Part shown: piece by piece, positions 6,437 through 15,218 of the stretch
Layout of the letters: each line of letters opens with the position of its first letter
How positions within the stretch are numbered: position 1 is the stretch's first letter
Translations under genes and position numbers: made by a program
Source of the DNA: Limnohabitans sp. Hippo3
GTDB lineage: Bacteria; Pseudomonadota; Gammaproteobacteria; Burkholderiales; Burkholderiaceae_C
Length of the DNA stretch: 64,000 bases
Direction: 5' to 3'
Assembly: GCF_003063665.1 (NCBI RefSeq)
Contig: NZ_NESF01000001.1
Location: 1-64,000, forward strand
Notes under the pieces: model-generated
Databases searched by the model: none
The model's input: only the letters and a program-made list of their open reading frames with translations
Told to the model about the DNA's origin: nothing

Positions 6437-8980
6437 ATGAACGCTCCAATCGAACCGATCTTTGGCACATCCGACGACATGGTGGCATTGCGCCTGGTCG
6501 ATTTGATGCACCGTGTGGAAGCTCTGCAGTCGCAGTCCAAGACTGAGGAGGCGTCCTTGCTGTACGAGCAATGGCTGGCTGTGAGCCAGGACCCAATGCG
6601 TTACGTGGCGCAGTACAACCATGCGGCCTTGTTGCAAGCACTGGGGCGGGTGGACAAGGCCGAAAAAGCGTATTTGCAGGCGATTGCGGCCAATCCCAGT
6701 TTTGGCCATGCCTACATCAACCTGGGCCTCATGTACGAAAAATTGGGTCTGCAAGACAAGGCGCTCGGGCAGTGGAACACGTTTGCCAGTCTGCGCTTCA
6801 TCGCGTCCTCACTGGACACCGAGATGCTGTGTTCGGCCCTTAACCACATTGGGCGGGTACAGGAAAATAAGAAAGCCTATGACTTGGCCGAGCGTGCGCT
6901 GCGTGAAAGCCTGGAAATCCAGCCCGAACAGCCCGGTGTGGTGCAGCACTGGGTGCACATCCGTCAAAAAGCCTGCATCTGGCCGGTGTACCAGCCCTTA
7001 CCGGGTTTGGACATGGCCCGCCTGATCCGCTACACCTCGCCTCTGGGCATGCTGGCCATGACCGAAGACCCGGCCATGCAACTGCTGACATCGCAAAATT
7101 TTGTTCACCGCATGTATGGTCAAGACCATAAGCCTGTGAAGGCCAAAAAGAAAATGGCCCACGGGCGTAAAAAGGTGGGGTTGGTGTCGGCCGATTTTCG
7201 TGAGCATGCGGTGGGTTTTTTGCTGCCCTCTTTCATGCAGGGGGCGGACCGCGGCAGTTACGAGCTGTATGCCTATGATTTCACCAAAGAGGAAAACACA
7301 TCGCTGCGTCAGCAGTTCAAGCGTAGTTTTGACCATTTCGTGGACATTTCAAAAATGTCGGACGAGCAGGCCGCCCAGCGCATGGCCAATGACGGTATCG
7401 ACATCCTGATCGATCTGCATGGCCTGAGCGCGGGTGCCCGGCCGGGCATTTTTGCCCGACGCCCGGCACCGCAGCAAGGCACTTACCTAGGCTTCATCGG
7501 GCCCACCGGTATGCCCTGGTTCGACTTCGTGATAGCCGACCGCGACGTATTACCGCCCGAGTTGGCGATCTATTTCACCGAAAAACCTGTGTACATGGAC
7601 GGCTCGTTCATACCGTTGGACCGCCAGCAGTTGCCCATGCCGGTGACTGACCGCGCATCTTTGGGCTTGCCCGAGGATGCCTTCCTGATGGCGGCCTTTG
7701 GCAATGTGTACAAAATCACGCCTGAGATGTTTGCCGTGTGGATGAACCTGCTCAAGCGCATCGATAAAGCTTGTCTGTGTCTGATCGATGACAACCCGAT
7801 CACGTTGCGCAACCTGAAAACGGCAGTGGCTGCTGCCGATGTGGACCCTGCGCGGGTGATCTTCCTGCCGCGCACCGACCACCCGACCTTTTGCTCACGC
7901 CTGCGGCACTTTGACGTGTTTTTGGATACCTACCCTTACAACTGTGGCTCGACCACCAGCGATGTGGTCAACGCGGGCGTGCCCCTAGTCACCCGTTATG
8001 GTCGCACCATGGTTTCGCGCATGGGGCTGAGCATTCTGCGTGAGATAGGGGAGGTTGAGAATGCGGTGAGCAGCTTTGAAGACTACGAGCGTAAGGTGGT
8101 AGAGATTGCCCTGCGCCGCCACGCTCAGCCTGACCGGATGTTTTCGACCAAGGTGGGCTCCCTGTTCAATCAGGCCATGCGAAGGGTCGTGCATCCTGAG
8201 CCGGGCGAGCCCTTGAATGCATCTGCGCAGCGGGTGCCCGCTCGGCATGCGCTGCAGCTGACGCGTCACCACTTGAGTGAAGCGACCCACGTGGGCGTCA
8301 GTGCATCGGGCTTGATGGTGCCTGCCGACGTTGATGCCCATTTTGAGCAGTTGCGTGGTCATTTGCTCGGTCGTCAACAGGCACATGGCGGTTTTTGGGC
8401 GTTCTTGCCCGATGCGCAGCTACAAATTTGCGGCCTCGATGTGGCAGCTCTGGAAAACCTGGTGCTGTCACAAGGGCCTCGCCACGACATGCTCATGTTC
8501 AACCCCTTCTGGGATGTGAGTGCCTTTCACCTGAACCCCTTCTTGCTGGCTGAGCAGATCCAGCCGGGCGTGCAGGAGGCGGCGCAGCTGTTTGCCGATG
8601 CGCTGGGTCTGGGGGTGAATCTGAAGCACTGGGTCAGCTGCAGCGACACTTTCTTGCTGGGACTGAATTTTGTGGCCAAGCGGCGAGTTTGGTTGGACTG
8701 GCTTGAGTTGGCTGACAAACTGTTGCGCAGCCAGGAGCCTCGTGTGGTCGAGCACCGGGATCTGCTGTATGCACTGTCTGGTAATTTCATCACGATGGCG
8801 AATGCCCCATCGCTGTACGCGCAGGACCCATTCACTTTGCCTGCACTGGCCGAGGGCTCGTCCACATTGCTGGAGCAGGCCATGGCCTGCGATGCTCTCA
8901 AAGCTAGTCATGTGCGTTCAGGTCATGAGCGCTGCCTGGCCCAGCACACCAAATTGGCGGCACTTGCACTAGTGAACTGA
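6437..8980 (+). CDS. SPINDLY-type protein O-glycosyltransferase with TPRs
   Basis: An 847-residue GT41-like enzyme expected to transfer GlcNAc or a related sugar to Ser/Thr. Helical TPR-like repeats occupy about residues 30-170. The catalytic half spans about 245-560 and carries the family landmarks GLVSADFREHAVGF and FLDTYPYNCGSTTSDVVNAG followed by GVPLVT and a SRMGLSIL segment. About 250 further residues (600-847) are not part of the usual family and include an FLLGLNFVAKRRVWLDWL stretch that looks like a second transferase-type module. I chose the ATG at 6437; a TTG at 6413 in frame is possible. Flagellin genes on both sides make flagellin the likely acceptor. The next gene, 62 nt on, is LicD-like. 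Confidence 0.85.
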   Translation: MNAPIEPIFGTSDDMVALRLVDLMHRVEALQSQSKTEEASLLYEQWLAVSQDPMRYVAQYNHAALLQALGRVDKAEKAYLQAIAANPSFGHAYINLGLMYEKLGLQDKALGQWNTFASLRFIASSLDTEMLCSALNHIGRVQENKKAYDLAERALRESLEIQPEQPGVVQHWVHIRQKACIWPVYQPLPGLDMARLIRYTSPLGMLAMTEDPAMQLLTSQNFVHRMYGQDHKPVKAKKKMAHGRKKVGLVSADFREHAVGFLLPSFMQGADRGSYELYAYDFTKEENTSLRQQFKRSFDHFVDISKMSDEQAAQRMANDGIDILIDLHGLSAGARPGIFARRPAPQQGTYLGFIGPTGMPWFDFVIADRDVLPPELAIYFTEKPVYMDGSFIPLDRQQLPMPVTDRASLGLPEDAFLMAAFGNVYKITPEMFAVWMNLLKRIDKACLCLIDDNPITLRNLKTAVAAADVDPARVIFLPRTDHPTFCSRLRHFDVFLDTYPYNCGSTTSDVVNAGVPLVTRYGRTMVSRMGLSILREIGEVENAVSSFEDYERKVVEIALRRHAQPDRMFSTKVGSLFNQAMRRVVHPEPGEPLNASAQRVPARHALQLTRHHLSEATHVGVSASGLMVPADVDAHFEQLRGHLLGRQQAHGGFWAFLPDAQLQICGLDVAALENLVLSQGPRHDMLMFNPFWDVSAFHLNPFLLAEQIQPGVQEAAQLFADALGLGVNLKHWVSCSDTFLLGLNFVAKRRVWLDWLELADKLLRSQEPRVVEHRDLLYALSGNFITMANAPSLYAQDPFTLPALAEGSSTLLEQAMACDALKASHVRSGHERCLAQHTKLAALALVN

Positions 8981-9042
8981 GACCGCGCTTTGTGCATGGT
9001 CACTTGTATTGATTTTCTCCGCCCTGAAAGGGGAATGACCCC

Positions 9043-10647
9043 ATGAAATTTGACGCCAAAGTCACCCAACTGATGTGTGTGCTGCAGGAGGCCTTGCGGC
9101 CCGACCATCAGCAGCATCTGCCGTCCATCATTGAGCAAGCGGGTCTTGACAGGGTGATGGACCCTGAGTTGTTCAAGGCTGCACGCTATTTTGAGCGGCG
9201 CTCCTTGTTGATGTTTCTGGCCACCCTCGGCTTTGAAAACACCGAGGACAAGGCACACTACCGGCGCTGGCTGGCTGCGACGCAATACTTGAGCCAGCAA
9301 ATCGATGTCGATGAGGCCGCGCGACTGTGTGCTGTGGGGCGTCCATTGATGACGGGTTTTTACCGCGACGTTCTGCAGGCTGTGGCCCAGCCGGGCGATG
9401 CCGCCAGTACCGTGGACTGGGTGGGCAGCCCTTGTCAAACTGCCGACATGCTGTTCGCAACCGAAGTGCTGCTGGACCATCAGGCAGTGCAATGGTTACC
9501 TGCGGTTTTACAACGCTGGCGGCAACTGGACACCAGTGGTGAGCCCTGGTTGTGGATGTGTCGAACCGTAGCCGAGCGGGTCGAGTATGCCCAAACGGCA
9601 CAAAAAGCAAGGGCGCTGGCCTGGGCGCTGGACAGCTTGCTGCAGGAAGCTGCAGTTGAGCACCGCAGTTTAGCGGACACGCTGGCACCCCACCAGGTTG
9701 ATCTGCATTTGCGAGCCGGGCAGCGTGATGAGGCCCTGGTGCTGGCACAGGTTCTGCACCAGCGCACGCCCAGCATGACCCATGATTACTGGTTGATGCG
9801 TTGCCATGCCAGTCGCAGCGAATTTGAACCGGCCATGACGCACGCCAGGGTCTTGCTCGGGGCCATCCTGGACAAGGCGATGCAGCCCACACCGTCGAAC
9901 GATCAGGCGGTCACGGGTGCCCCGCCCGCCAAAAAACATGTTTTTGATGTGGACGCTGCCAGCGAAAGCTTGAAGACTGTCAATCGGGTGTTGCGCGAGC
10001 GGGGGCTGCAACCCTTCATGATGTCGGGCGTTTTGCTGGGTTATTTGCGCGAGGGACAATTGCTGCCTCACGACAAGGATCTGGATCTTGGGCTGATCGG
10101 TTGGGAGCACCAGTTTGAGGTGGCTCAAGCCTTGTTGGCGGCCGGTCACTACCATGTGTCCTGGCGGTATCTGCGCGGTGCGCAGACTTTCCTGATTGAT
10201 GCGGTCGATCTGAAATACGGTGTGGCTATCGACTTTTTCTTTTTCCACCCCAAAGCCGACCACTTGCTGCACGGCATAGATTACAAATACGGTTTCACAC
10301 AAAACTTGCGTTTCAGTCCGTTCGAGCTGACGGAGGTCGATTTCCTCGGGGAGCGTTTCTGGATTCCCGACAACGCCGATCAGAATTTGACGGAAAACTA
10401 CGGGGATTGGCGCACGCCGCAATCCTCGTATGTGGTCACCGTCGAATCGCCTGCCTTGGTTGACAAGGGCAGCGAAAAACACCAGTTCATGGTGCTGATT
10501 GAGTTGATGCGCAGCGTACAGACTTTCAAGTCGGTCCGGCGTGTTGAGCGTATTTTGGCTTGTTGTGATGCCATGGGCATCCAGCCACTGTCAGATCAGT
10601 TGCATCGCAGCTTGTGCCACTGGATGGCGGTTCAAGCCTTGCACTGA
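9043..10647 (+). CDS. LicD/fukutin-like nucleotidyltransferase-fold protein
   Basis: A 534-residue protein. Residues about 315-500 form a LicD/fukutin-type domain: a MSGVLLGYLREG segment followed by the metal-binding HDKDLDLG (near residue 343) and a later DFFFFHP block. Known members move phosphocholine (LicD) or phospho-ribitol (fukutin, FKRP) from a CDP carrier onto a glycan. The first 300 residues are helical and unassigned. It follows the SPINDLY transferase by 62 nt, and its last 57 nt overlap the 3' end of the convergent TagD-like gene, which could supply a CDP-polyol donor. Modification of a flagellin glycan is the inferred role. A purine-rich AAGGGG lies 9 nt before the ATG. Confidence 0.75.
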   Translation: MKFDAKVTQLMCVLQEALRPDHQQHLPSIIEQAGLDRVMDPELFKAARYFERRSLLMFLATLGFENTEDKAHYRRWLAATQYLSQQIDVDEAARLCAVGRPLMTGFYRDVLQAVAQPGDAASTVDWVGSPCQTADMLFATEVLLDHQAVQWLPAVLQRWRQLDTSGEPWLWMCRTVAERVEYAQTAQKARALAWALDSLLQEAAVEHRSLADTLAPHQVDLHLRAGQRDEALVLAQVLHQRTPSMTHDYWLMRCHASRSEFEPAMTHARVLLGAILDKAMQPTPSNDQAVTGAPPAKKHVFDVDAASESLKTVNRVLRERGLQPFMMSGVLLGYLREGQLLPHDKDLDLGLIGWEHQFEVAQALLAAGHYHVSWRYLRGAQTFLIDAVDLKYGVAIDFFFFHPKADHLLHGIDYKYGFTQNLRFSPFELTEVDFLGERFWIPDNADQNLTENYGDWRTPQSSYVVTVESPALVDKGSEKHQFMVLIELMRSVQTFKSVRRVERILACCDAMGIQPLSDQLHRSLCHWMAVQALH

Positions 10648-11034
10648 AGCCTTGATTTCGGTGGTGGACACGCCTTCGGTGCGTGCCAGATAAACCACAT
10701 TGCAGGCTTCTTGCATGAAATCGAATTTTCCGGTCCAGTCATCGCCCATGACGAAGACGTCCGCACCCAGTCGCCGGGCGTCGTTCAGTTTTTGTGACCA
10801 GTCTTCTTCGGCGAAGATTTCGTCCACATAGCGGCAGGATTCCAGCACGGTCTTGCGGTCTTCGTAACGCATGACAGATTGCTTGCCTTTTTTGGCATTG
10901 AATTCGTCGGTGGACAAACCCACAACCAGACGGCTACCCAAATCGCGAGCACGTTTGAGCAACTGCACATGGCCTGGATGAAACAGGTCAAATGTGCCGT
11001 AGGTTAAAACGATGCGTTCGTGGGTGGCAGTCAT
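10591..11034 (-). CDS. TagD-like CDP-glycerol-type cytidylyltransferase
   Basis: A 147-residue cytidylyltransferase. It shows YGTFDLFHPGH (the HxGH nucleotide-binding motif) near the N-terminus and RTEGVSTTEIK near residue 120, both characteristic of glycerol-3-phosphate cytidylyltransferases, which make CDP-glycerol from CTP. The substrate could also be another polyol- or amino-alcohol phosphate. I chose the ATG at 11034 (GGAG 7 nt upstream); an in-frame ATG at 11073 has no support. It lies just after a terminator-like hairpin behind fliC and converges with the LicD-like gene. In a Gram-negative flagellar locus without teichoic acid genes, a flagellin-glycan donor role is the most economical reading. 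Confidence 0.8.
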   Translation of the reverse strand: MTATHERIVLTYGTFDLFHPGHVQLLKRARDLGSRLVVGLSTDEFNAKKGKQSVMRYEDRKTVLESCRYVDEIFAEEDWSQKLNDARRLGADVFVMGDDWTGKFDFMQEACNVVYLARTEGVSTTEIKASVQGLNRHPVAQAAMQLI

Positions 11035-11049
11035 GTCAGTGCTCCAAGG

Positions 11050-11078
11050 AAAAAACAGGCCGGGGTTGCCCACCGGCC
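11050..11078 (-). terminator. Intrinsic terminator behind fliC
   Basis: On the minus strand GGCCGGTGGG, CAA, CCCCGGCC forms a GC-rich stem (one bulge) followed by TGTTTTTT. It lies 14 nt past the fliC stop and before the TagD-like ribosome site, so the TagD-like gene is reached only by readthrough or needs its own promoter. Confidence 0.7.
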
Positions 11079-11091
11079 AGTCTGGTCAGGA

Positions 11092-11943
11092 TCAACGCAG
11101 GAGAGACAGCACGCTTTGGGGCGCCTGGTTCGCCTGGGCCAGCATGGCTGTAGCGGCTTGCTGGATGATCTGTGAGCGAGCTAATTCAGTGGTTGCGCTG
11201 GCGTAGTCGGCATCCTGGATGCGGCTGCGCGAGGCCGATGTGTTCATCGAAATGTTGGCCATGTTGTCGGCAGCATAGGTCAGCCGATTGATCTTGGCAC
11301 CCATATCGGCGCGGAAGTCATCAACCGCAGCAATGGCTGTGTCAATCTCAGTGATCACAGCTTGTATTTCTCCGGCCGTAGACGCAGATCCGATATCACC
11401 TGTAGCAATCGTCGCAGTGCCCAAGCTGGTTGATGTCAAGGCAATGAAGTTGACATCGATCTGATAGGCGGTACCAGAACCAGTCCCGACCTGGAACTTG
11501 GCTGCCACACTAGAAGAGAAGGTCGATCCATCGAGGATTTTTACACCGTTCCATTCTGTGTTGCCGGCAATACGGTCAATCTCGTTAACCAGCTGATCGT
11601 ATTCTTTGCCGATTGCAGCACGGTCAGCTGCACTGTAGGTGTCGTTGGCACCCTGTACCGCGAGTTCACGCATGCGCTGCAGCATGTTCGAAATTTCCTG
11701 TGTCGCGCCTTCGGCGGTCTGAATCATCGAGATGCCATCATTGGCATTGCGCACTGCTTGGTTCAGGCCTCGGATTTGCGAGGTCATCTTGTTGCTGATT
11801 GCCAAACCTGCGGCATCATCGGCTGCTGAGTTGATGCGTTTACCAGTGGAGAGTTGCTCCATGGCTTTGCTCAGGCTACGGTTGTTGACGGTCAGAGCGT
11901 TCTGAGCGACAAGCGACTTGACGTTGGTGTTGATCACTGACAT
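11092..11943 (-). CDS. fliC: Flagellin, probable main filament subunit
   Basis: A 283-residue flagellin with the most canonical ends of the three: VINTNVKSLVAQNAL, STGKRINSAADDAAGLAI, and RSRIQDADYASATTEL with a QAPQSVLSLLR terminus. The middle (about 150-200) is short, so the filament has little outer domain. It has its own FliA promoter 111 nt upstream and its own terminator, which together suggest the highest expression of the three. Ser/Thr-rich central residues are possible acceptors for the nearby glycosyltransferase (inference). An AAAGGAG-type site precedes the ATG. Confidence 0.95.
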   Translation of the reverse strand: MSVINTNVKSLVAQNALTVNNRSLSKAMEQLSTGKRINSAADDAAGLAISNKMTSQIRGLNQAVRNANDGISMIQTAEGATQEISNMLQRMRELAVQGANDTYSAADRAAIGKEYDQLVNEIDRIAGNTEWNGVKILDGSTFSSSVAAKFQVGTGSGTAYQIDVNFIALTSTSLGTATIATGDIGSASTAGEIQAVITEIDTAIAAVDDFRADMGAKINRLTYAADNMANISMNTSASRSRIQDADYASATTELARSQIIQQAATAMLAQANQAPQSVLSLLR

Positions 11944-12053
11944 GGTCTTACTCCTTTAAGAGGGAAACTTCACTTTGGTTTGGCAGGAACCTTGAAGGGA
12001 GTAGGACCTGCCGGGTCTTGACAGAAATGCTGGAAGAATCTCTGTTACTTGAT

Positions 12054-12080
12054 GAATCGGCACATTGTCGAAAGACTTTA
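12054..12080 (-). promoter_or_regulatory. Sigma-28 (FliA) promoter of fliC
   Basis: On minus, TAAAGTCT then exactly 11 nt then GCCGATTC, close to the FliA consensus. The predicted start near 12047 gives a leader of roughly 100 nt before the fliC ATG. Confidence 0.85.
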
Positions 12081-12100
12081 GCCCGTGAATAAAACTGACA

Positions 12101-12493
12101 TCAAATTTTTTCGTCATTGAGCAGACCCTTGAGGTCCGAAAAATGATGCGCCATCCGCAAAGCGGCCTCATTGGGCATCTGCCGAATAACGTCTCCGTTT
12201 TTAGAGTCACGAACGCGCACGATCACTTGATTCGATTGGGAGTCAACCGAAAAATTCAAGTTGTAATTGTTGCGTTGTGCCATTTCATTCAAATGGTCAA
12301 TAGCCTCTGCCAGCTTTTTGCGCAGCAATGCAGGATCTTCCTGCGATGGTTTGGCTGTAGGATGTGCTGCCGGTTGCTTGGTTTCTGCGGGTGCATTGCC
12401 AGATGCATGAATGGAGGCTACCTGCACTGGTGTGCGAGCTTGGGGTGTAGGCGTTGGTTGCCCAGTTTGAATCGATGAAATATCCGAACTCAT
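12101..12493 (-). CDS. flaG: FlaG family flagellar protein
   Basis: A 130-residue protein. The C-terminal half (LNFSVDSQSNQVIVRVRDS, then GDVIRQMPNEAA) is the FlaG domain; the first 60 residues are a Pro/Thr/Gln-rich linker. FlaG proteins are linked to filament length control, and are usually encoded beside fliD as here. I chose the ATG at 12493 because AAGGA lies 7 nt upstream; an in-frame ATG at 12508 is less likely. A FliA promoter sits 74 nt upstream of the ATG. Confidence 0.9.
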   Translation of the reverse strand: MSSDISSIQTGQPTPTPQARTPVQVASIHASGNAPAETKQPAAHPTAKPSQEDPALLRKKLAEAIDHLNEMAQRNNYNLNFSVDSQSNQVIVRVRDSKNGDVIRQMPNEAALRMAHHFSDLKGLLNDEKI

Positions 12494-12566
12494 GACAGAT
12501 CCTTTCAATGTCGTGCAAATTGCACGAAATGACCTGCAGGTCTCTGAAGGAGACCCGTCGGAGTAT

Positions 12567-12593
12567 GAATCGGATGTGTAGGCTTTAACTTTA
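12567..12593 (-). promoter_or_regulatory. Sigma-28 (FliA) promoter of flaG
   Basis: On minus, TAAAGTTA, 11 nt, TCCGATTC. It sits between the fliD stop and flaG, so flaG can be expressed separately from fliD. The surrounding 12595-12660 is AT-rich. Confidence 0.8.
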
Positions 12594-12654
12594 GCGCGAA
12601 TCTATCGTTAATATTTTAAGAAAACTATAGAATTATTAATTTAATATATTTATA

Positions 12655-14253
12655 TCAATTATTGTTGCTTGATAACATGGCGGCAAATGTGTTTTTCAAG
12701 CTGGAACGCATGCTGGTGCTTTCTCCTACGATGCTCTCCATGACACTGAACTGACTTGTGTACCGTGTCAGCAGTTTTTCCATGCGTTCTTCCAATTGTG
12801 TCAACTCTGCTTTGTAGGACTCGATTTTTGATTTGGCCGTATTGGTTTGCTTGGACAACAGACTGGTTGATCGCATCATTTGGTCGAGTGTTTTGACTGC
12901 GCGACCAGCCAGTCCTGCGGGAAGCTCACTGAAGACACTTTTGTTGTTAGTGCCCGCACTGAACATGGTCACTACTTCATCAAAGTGGTCCTGTAAAGAC
13001 GCGTCAAGTTTGCTTTCGTCAAGTTTTAAAACACCCAATCGGTCAATGCTGAGGCCCACGTGCCGCGCAGCTTTGACCGTTTCACCTGGCGTGGAAGAAG
13101 TCGTGGTGATGAGGCTTCGAACCTGACTTTGGATTGCATTCAGAAGATTGTCGCCGGCAAGTACACCTCCAAATTCAGGAATTTCACTTTTGCGATCTCC
13201 CAGTATCTTGACGCTGTCTTGAAATTCGTTATAGGCATCGACTAAGTTTTGGATACTTTGTTTGATGTCGGTTGCGTCGCGTGTCAGATCAAGTCGAGCT
13301 TCGCTTGCAGTTTGCGTGTATAGATCCAGGGTGACACCATCGATCACATCATTGATTCGGTTACTCGGACGAATCACGGTGAGACCATTGATACTGATCT
13401 GCGCGTTTTGAGCGCTTTGATTGGTAGAGAAGGTCAGAGGTCTTTGAGCTTCCAGGGTCAGTACAGCATCCAGTGGAACGGATTCGCCGGACGGCAGGAC
13501 CCATAGGCCTTCGACTTTTTCAAGTGAAATTTTTGTCGCTTCCGTATCACCATCTGCGATGTAGCTGACCATGACTGCAGATGCATCGTTGTCAGCACTC
13601 ACCTGTAGGTTGTCATTCGATGTGGAGGTCACAACAGGCACATTGTTTGTTGGAATGTGCGCGGATGTGGCAAGTGAAAAACTGTTGACAAGACCTTCCT
13701 GACCAGTCAGCACCAATTGGAATCCGCTTCCAGTGTCTATGAGTTGCGCCGTAACACCCACTTTTGCGCCATTGATAGCACTGGCTATGCCTGCTGGTGT
13801 GGCGGTGGTGACGGTGATGGGGTCAATGACTTTCCCTGCGACTGTCAAATTCAGGTCAAATTTTTCGCCACTGTTGATCTTGGTGTTGCGAACTGAAAAT
13901 TTGACGCTTTCACTGCGCTGAGCTTTAGCGAGTTGGTCAACTTGTACGTTGAAGGTGCCAGCTTTCGCTAGAGCACTTGCGGTCGCACTGAATGCACTGC
14001 TTTGGCTGGCTTTGGCGCTGATCGAGCTGAAGTCCGAAGCGTCGTTTAGCTTCTCAAAAGCTGCTTTAAGCGTGGAGAGAGCGTACTTGACGGCACCGTA
14101 GCCTGAAATCTGGGCCTCTGATTTGTTGATCTTATTTTCAATTCGTTGTTTCCGGGGGGCTCGCTCAGCTTCAACTAGGCTCTCTGCCAATGATTTAATG
14201 TCAATGCCAGAGCCCGCACCGAGGGTATTGACGATATTTGTAGAGTTGACCAT
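12655..14253 (-). CDS. fliD: Filament cap protein FliD (HAP2)
   Basis: A 532-residue hook-associated protein 2. The N-terminal signature (GAGSGIDIKSLAESLVEAERAPR and KINKSEAQISGYG) and the C-terminal coiled coil (TNTAKSKIESYKAELTQLEERMEKLLTRYTSQF region, about residues 470-515) are complete. FliD caps the growing filament and helps flagellin fold into place. It follows flgL by 39 nt. The ribosome site is weak, and the gene is AT-richer than the neighbouring flg genes. No FliA promoter was seen directly upstream; readthrough from flgL is possible. Confidence 0.95.
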   Translation of the reverse strand: MVNSTNIVNTLGAGSGIDIKSLAESLVEAERAPRKQRIENKINKSEAQISGYGAVKYALSTLKAAFEKLNDASDFSSISAKASQSSAFSATASALAKAGTFNVQVDQLAKAQRSESVKFSVRNTKINSGEKFDLNLTVAGKVIDPITVTTATPAGIASAINGAKVGVTAQLIDTGSGFQLVLTGQEGLVNSFSLATSAHIPTNNVPVVTSTSNDNLQVSADNDASAVMVSYIADGDTEATKISLEKVEGLWVLPSGESVPLDAVLTLEAQRPLTFSTNQSAQNAQISINGLTVIRPSNRINDVIDGVTLDLYTQTASEARLDLTRDATDIKQSIQNLVDAYNEFQDSVKILGDRKSEIPEFGGVLAGDNLLNAIQSQVRSLITTTSSTPGETVKAARHVGLSIDRLGVLKLDESKLDASLQDHFDEVVTMFSAGTNNKSVFSELPAGLAGRAVKTLDQMMRSTSLLSKQTNTAKSKIESYKAELTQLEERMEKLLTRYTSQFSVMESIVGESTSMRSSLKNTFAAMLSSNNN

Positions 14254-14292
14254 GGATAAATTTATTTCAGGTGATAGTTTGCAGGACTTGGA

Positions 14293-15207
14293 TCAACTCC
14301 GGATGTAATCGAAAAGTGATAATCCAGAGATTTTGGCAAAGCTGCCCATGGCGGCTTCCAGGGCCATCATTTCCTTGTTCATGCGGGTCACGGCCTCGGC
14401 ATAGTCCAGGTCTTCGATCTCGGAGAGCGTCGATTTGATGCGCAGGGTGGTTTCGTCCAGCACGTCGAGCTGCGATTGCAGGACCGACTGGTCCGAGCCG
14501 TTTTGGGCTTGGGCCAGCGTGAGGTTGTTGTGCATCTGGGTGAGGTCGGCCACGCCTTGGTGGATTTTGACCGTTTGGCTGTTGTTCACGCCTTCGATCA
14601 TTTGGTCCAGGGCATCAAAAAACACCACGGCCTGCCCATCGTCTCGCACCACGCGGCTGAACACGTCGGTGCCTGCGCGGGTGAATTGCACGGTGCGCTC
14701 CACACCCGCCGGAATGCGGGTTTGGGTCTGGTCGCCCTGGTAGATGACTTTGCCGCTGGCGTCTTCGGCAAATGCGGGCGTGTTCACCCGGGTGCCCGAA
14801 AACAGATAGTTGCCGCTGTCATCGCGCGTGTTGCCCAAGCTCAGCAGTTGGTCGCGCAGGGCTTTCATTTCCATGCCGATGGCCTTGCGGTCGTCAGGGG
14901 CCAGGGTGTCGTTGGCTGCTTGCAAGCCCAGCTCTTTCATCCGGATCAGGATGTCGTTGGACGAGGAGAGGGCCGTTTCTTCGGCCGTGTAACGGCGCAT
15001 GGCCACCTCCAGGGTGCGCGTGTGGCTGTCCTGGCGCTGCACCTCGCCCTTGAGGCGCTGGATGGCGGCGGCCTGGTCGGGGGCGGCACTGGGCGAGAGG
15101 ATTTGCTTGCCCACGGCCATTTGCGCTTGGGTGGTCGCCAGTTTGTTCTGGATGGTGCTCATGCGCTCGGTGGCGCGGTCAAACAGGAATGAGGTGGAGA
15201 TTTTCAT
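14293..15207 (-). CDS. flgL: Hook-filament junction protein FlgL (HAP3)
   Basis: A 304-residue flagellin-like junction protein. It has the N-terminal MKISTSFLFDRATERMSTIQNKLA segment split here by heptad-like helices and the C-terminal LDYAEAVTRMNKEMMALEAA helix ending FDYIRS. FlgL joins FlgK to the filament. It begins 11 nt after the flgK stop and is the last gene of the flg operon before fliD. Confidence 0.95.
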   Translation of the reverse strand: MKISTSFLFDRATERMSTIQNKLATTQAQMAVGKQILSPSAAPDQAAAIQRLKGEVQRQDSHTRTLEVAMRRYTAEETALSSSNDILIRMKELGLQAANDTLAPDDRKAIGMEMKALRDQLLSLGNTRDDSGNYLFSGTRVNTPAFAEDASGKVIYQGDQTQTRIPAGVERTVQFTRAGTDVFSRVVRDDGQAVVFFDALDQMIEGVNNSQTVKIHQGVADLTQMHNNLTLAQAQNGSDQSVLQSQLDVLDETTLRIKSTLSEIEDLDYAEAVTRMNKEMMALEAAMGSFAKISGLSLFDYIRS

Positions 15208-15218
15208 GAGGGCTCCGT

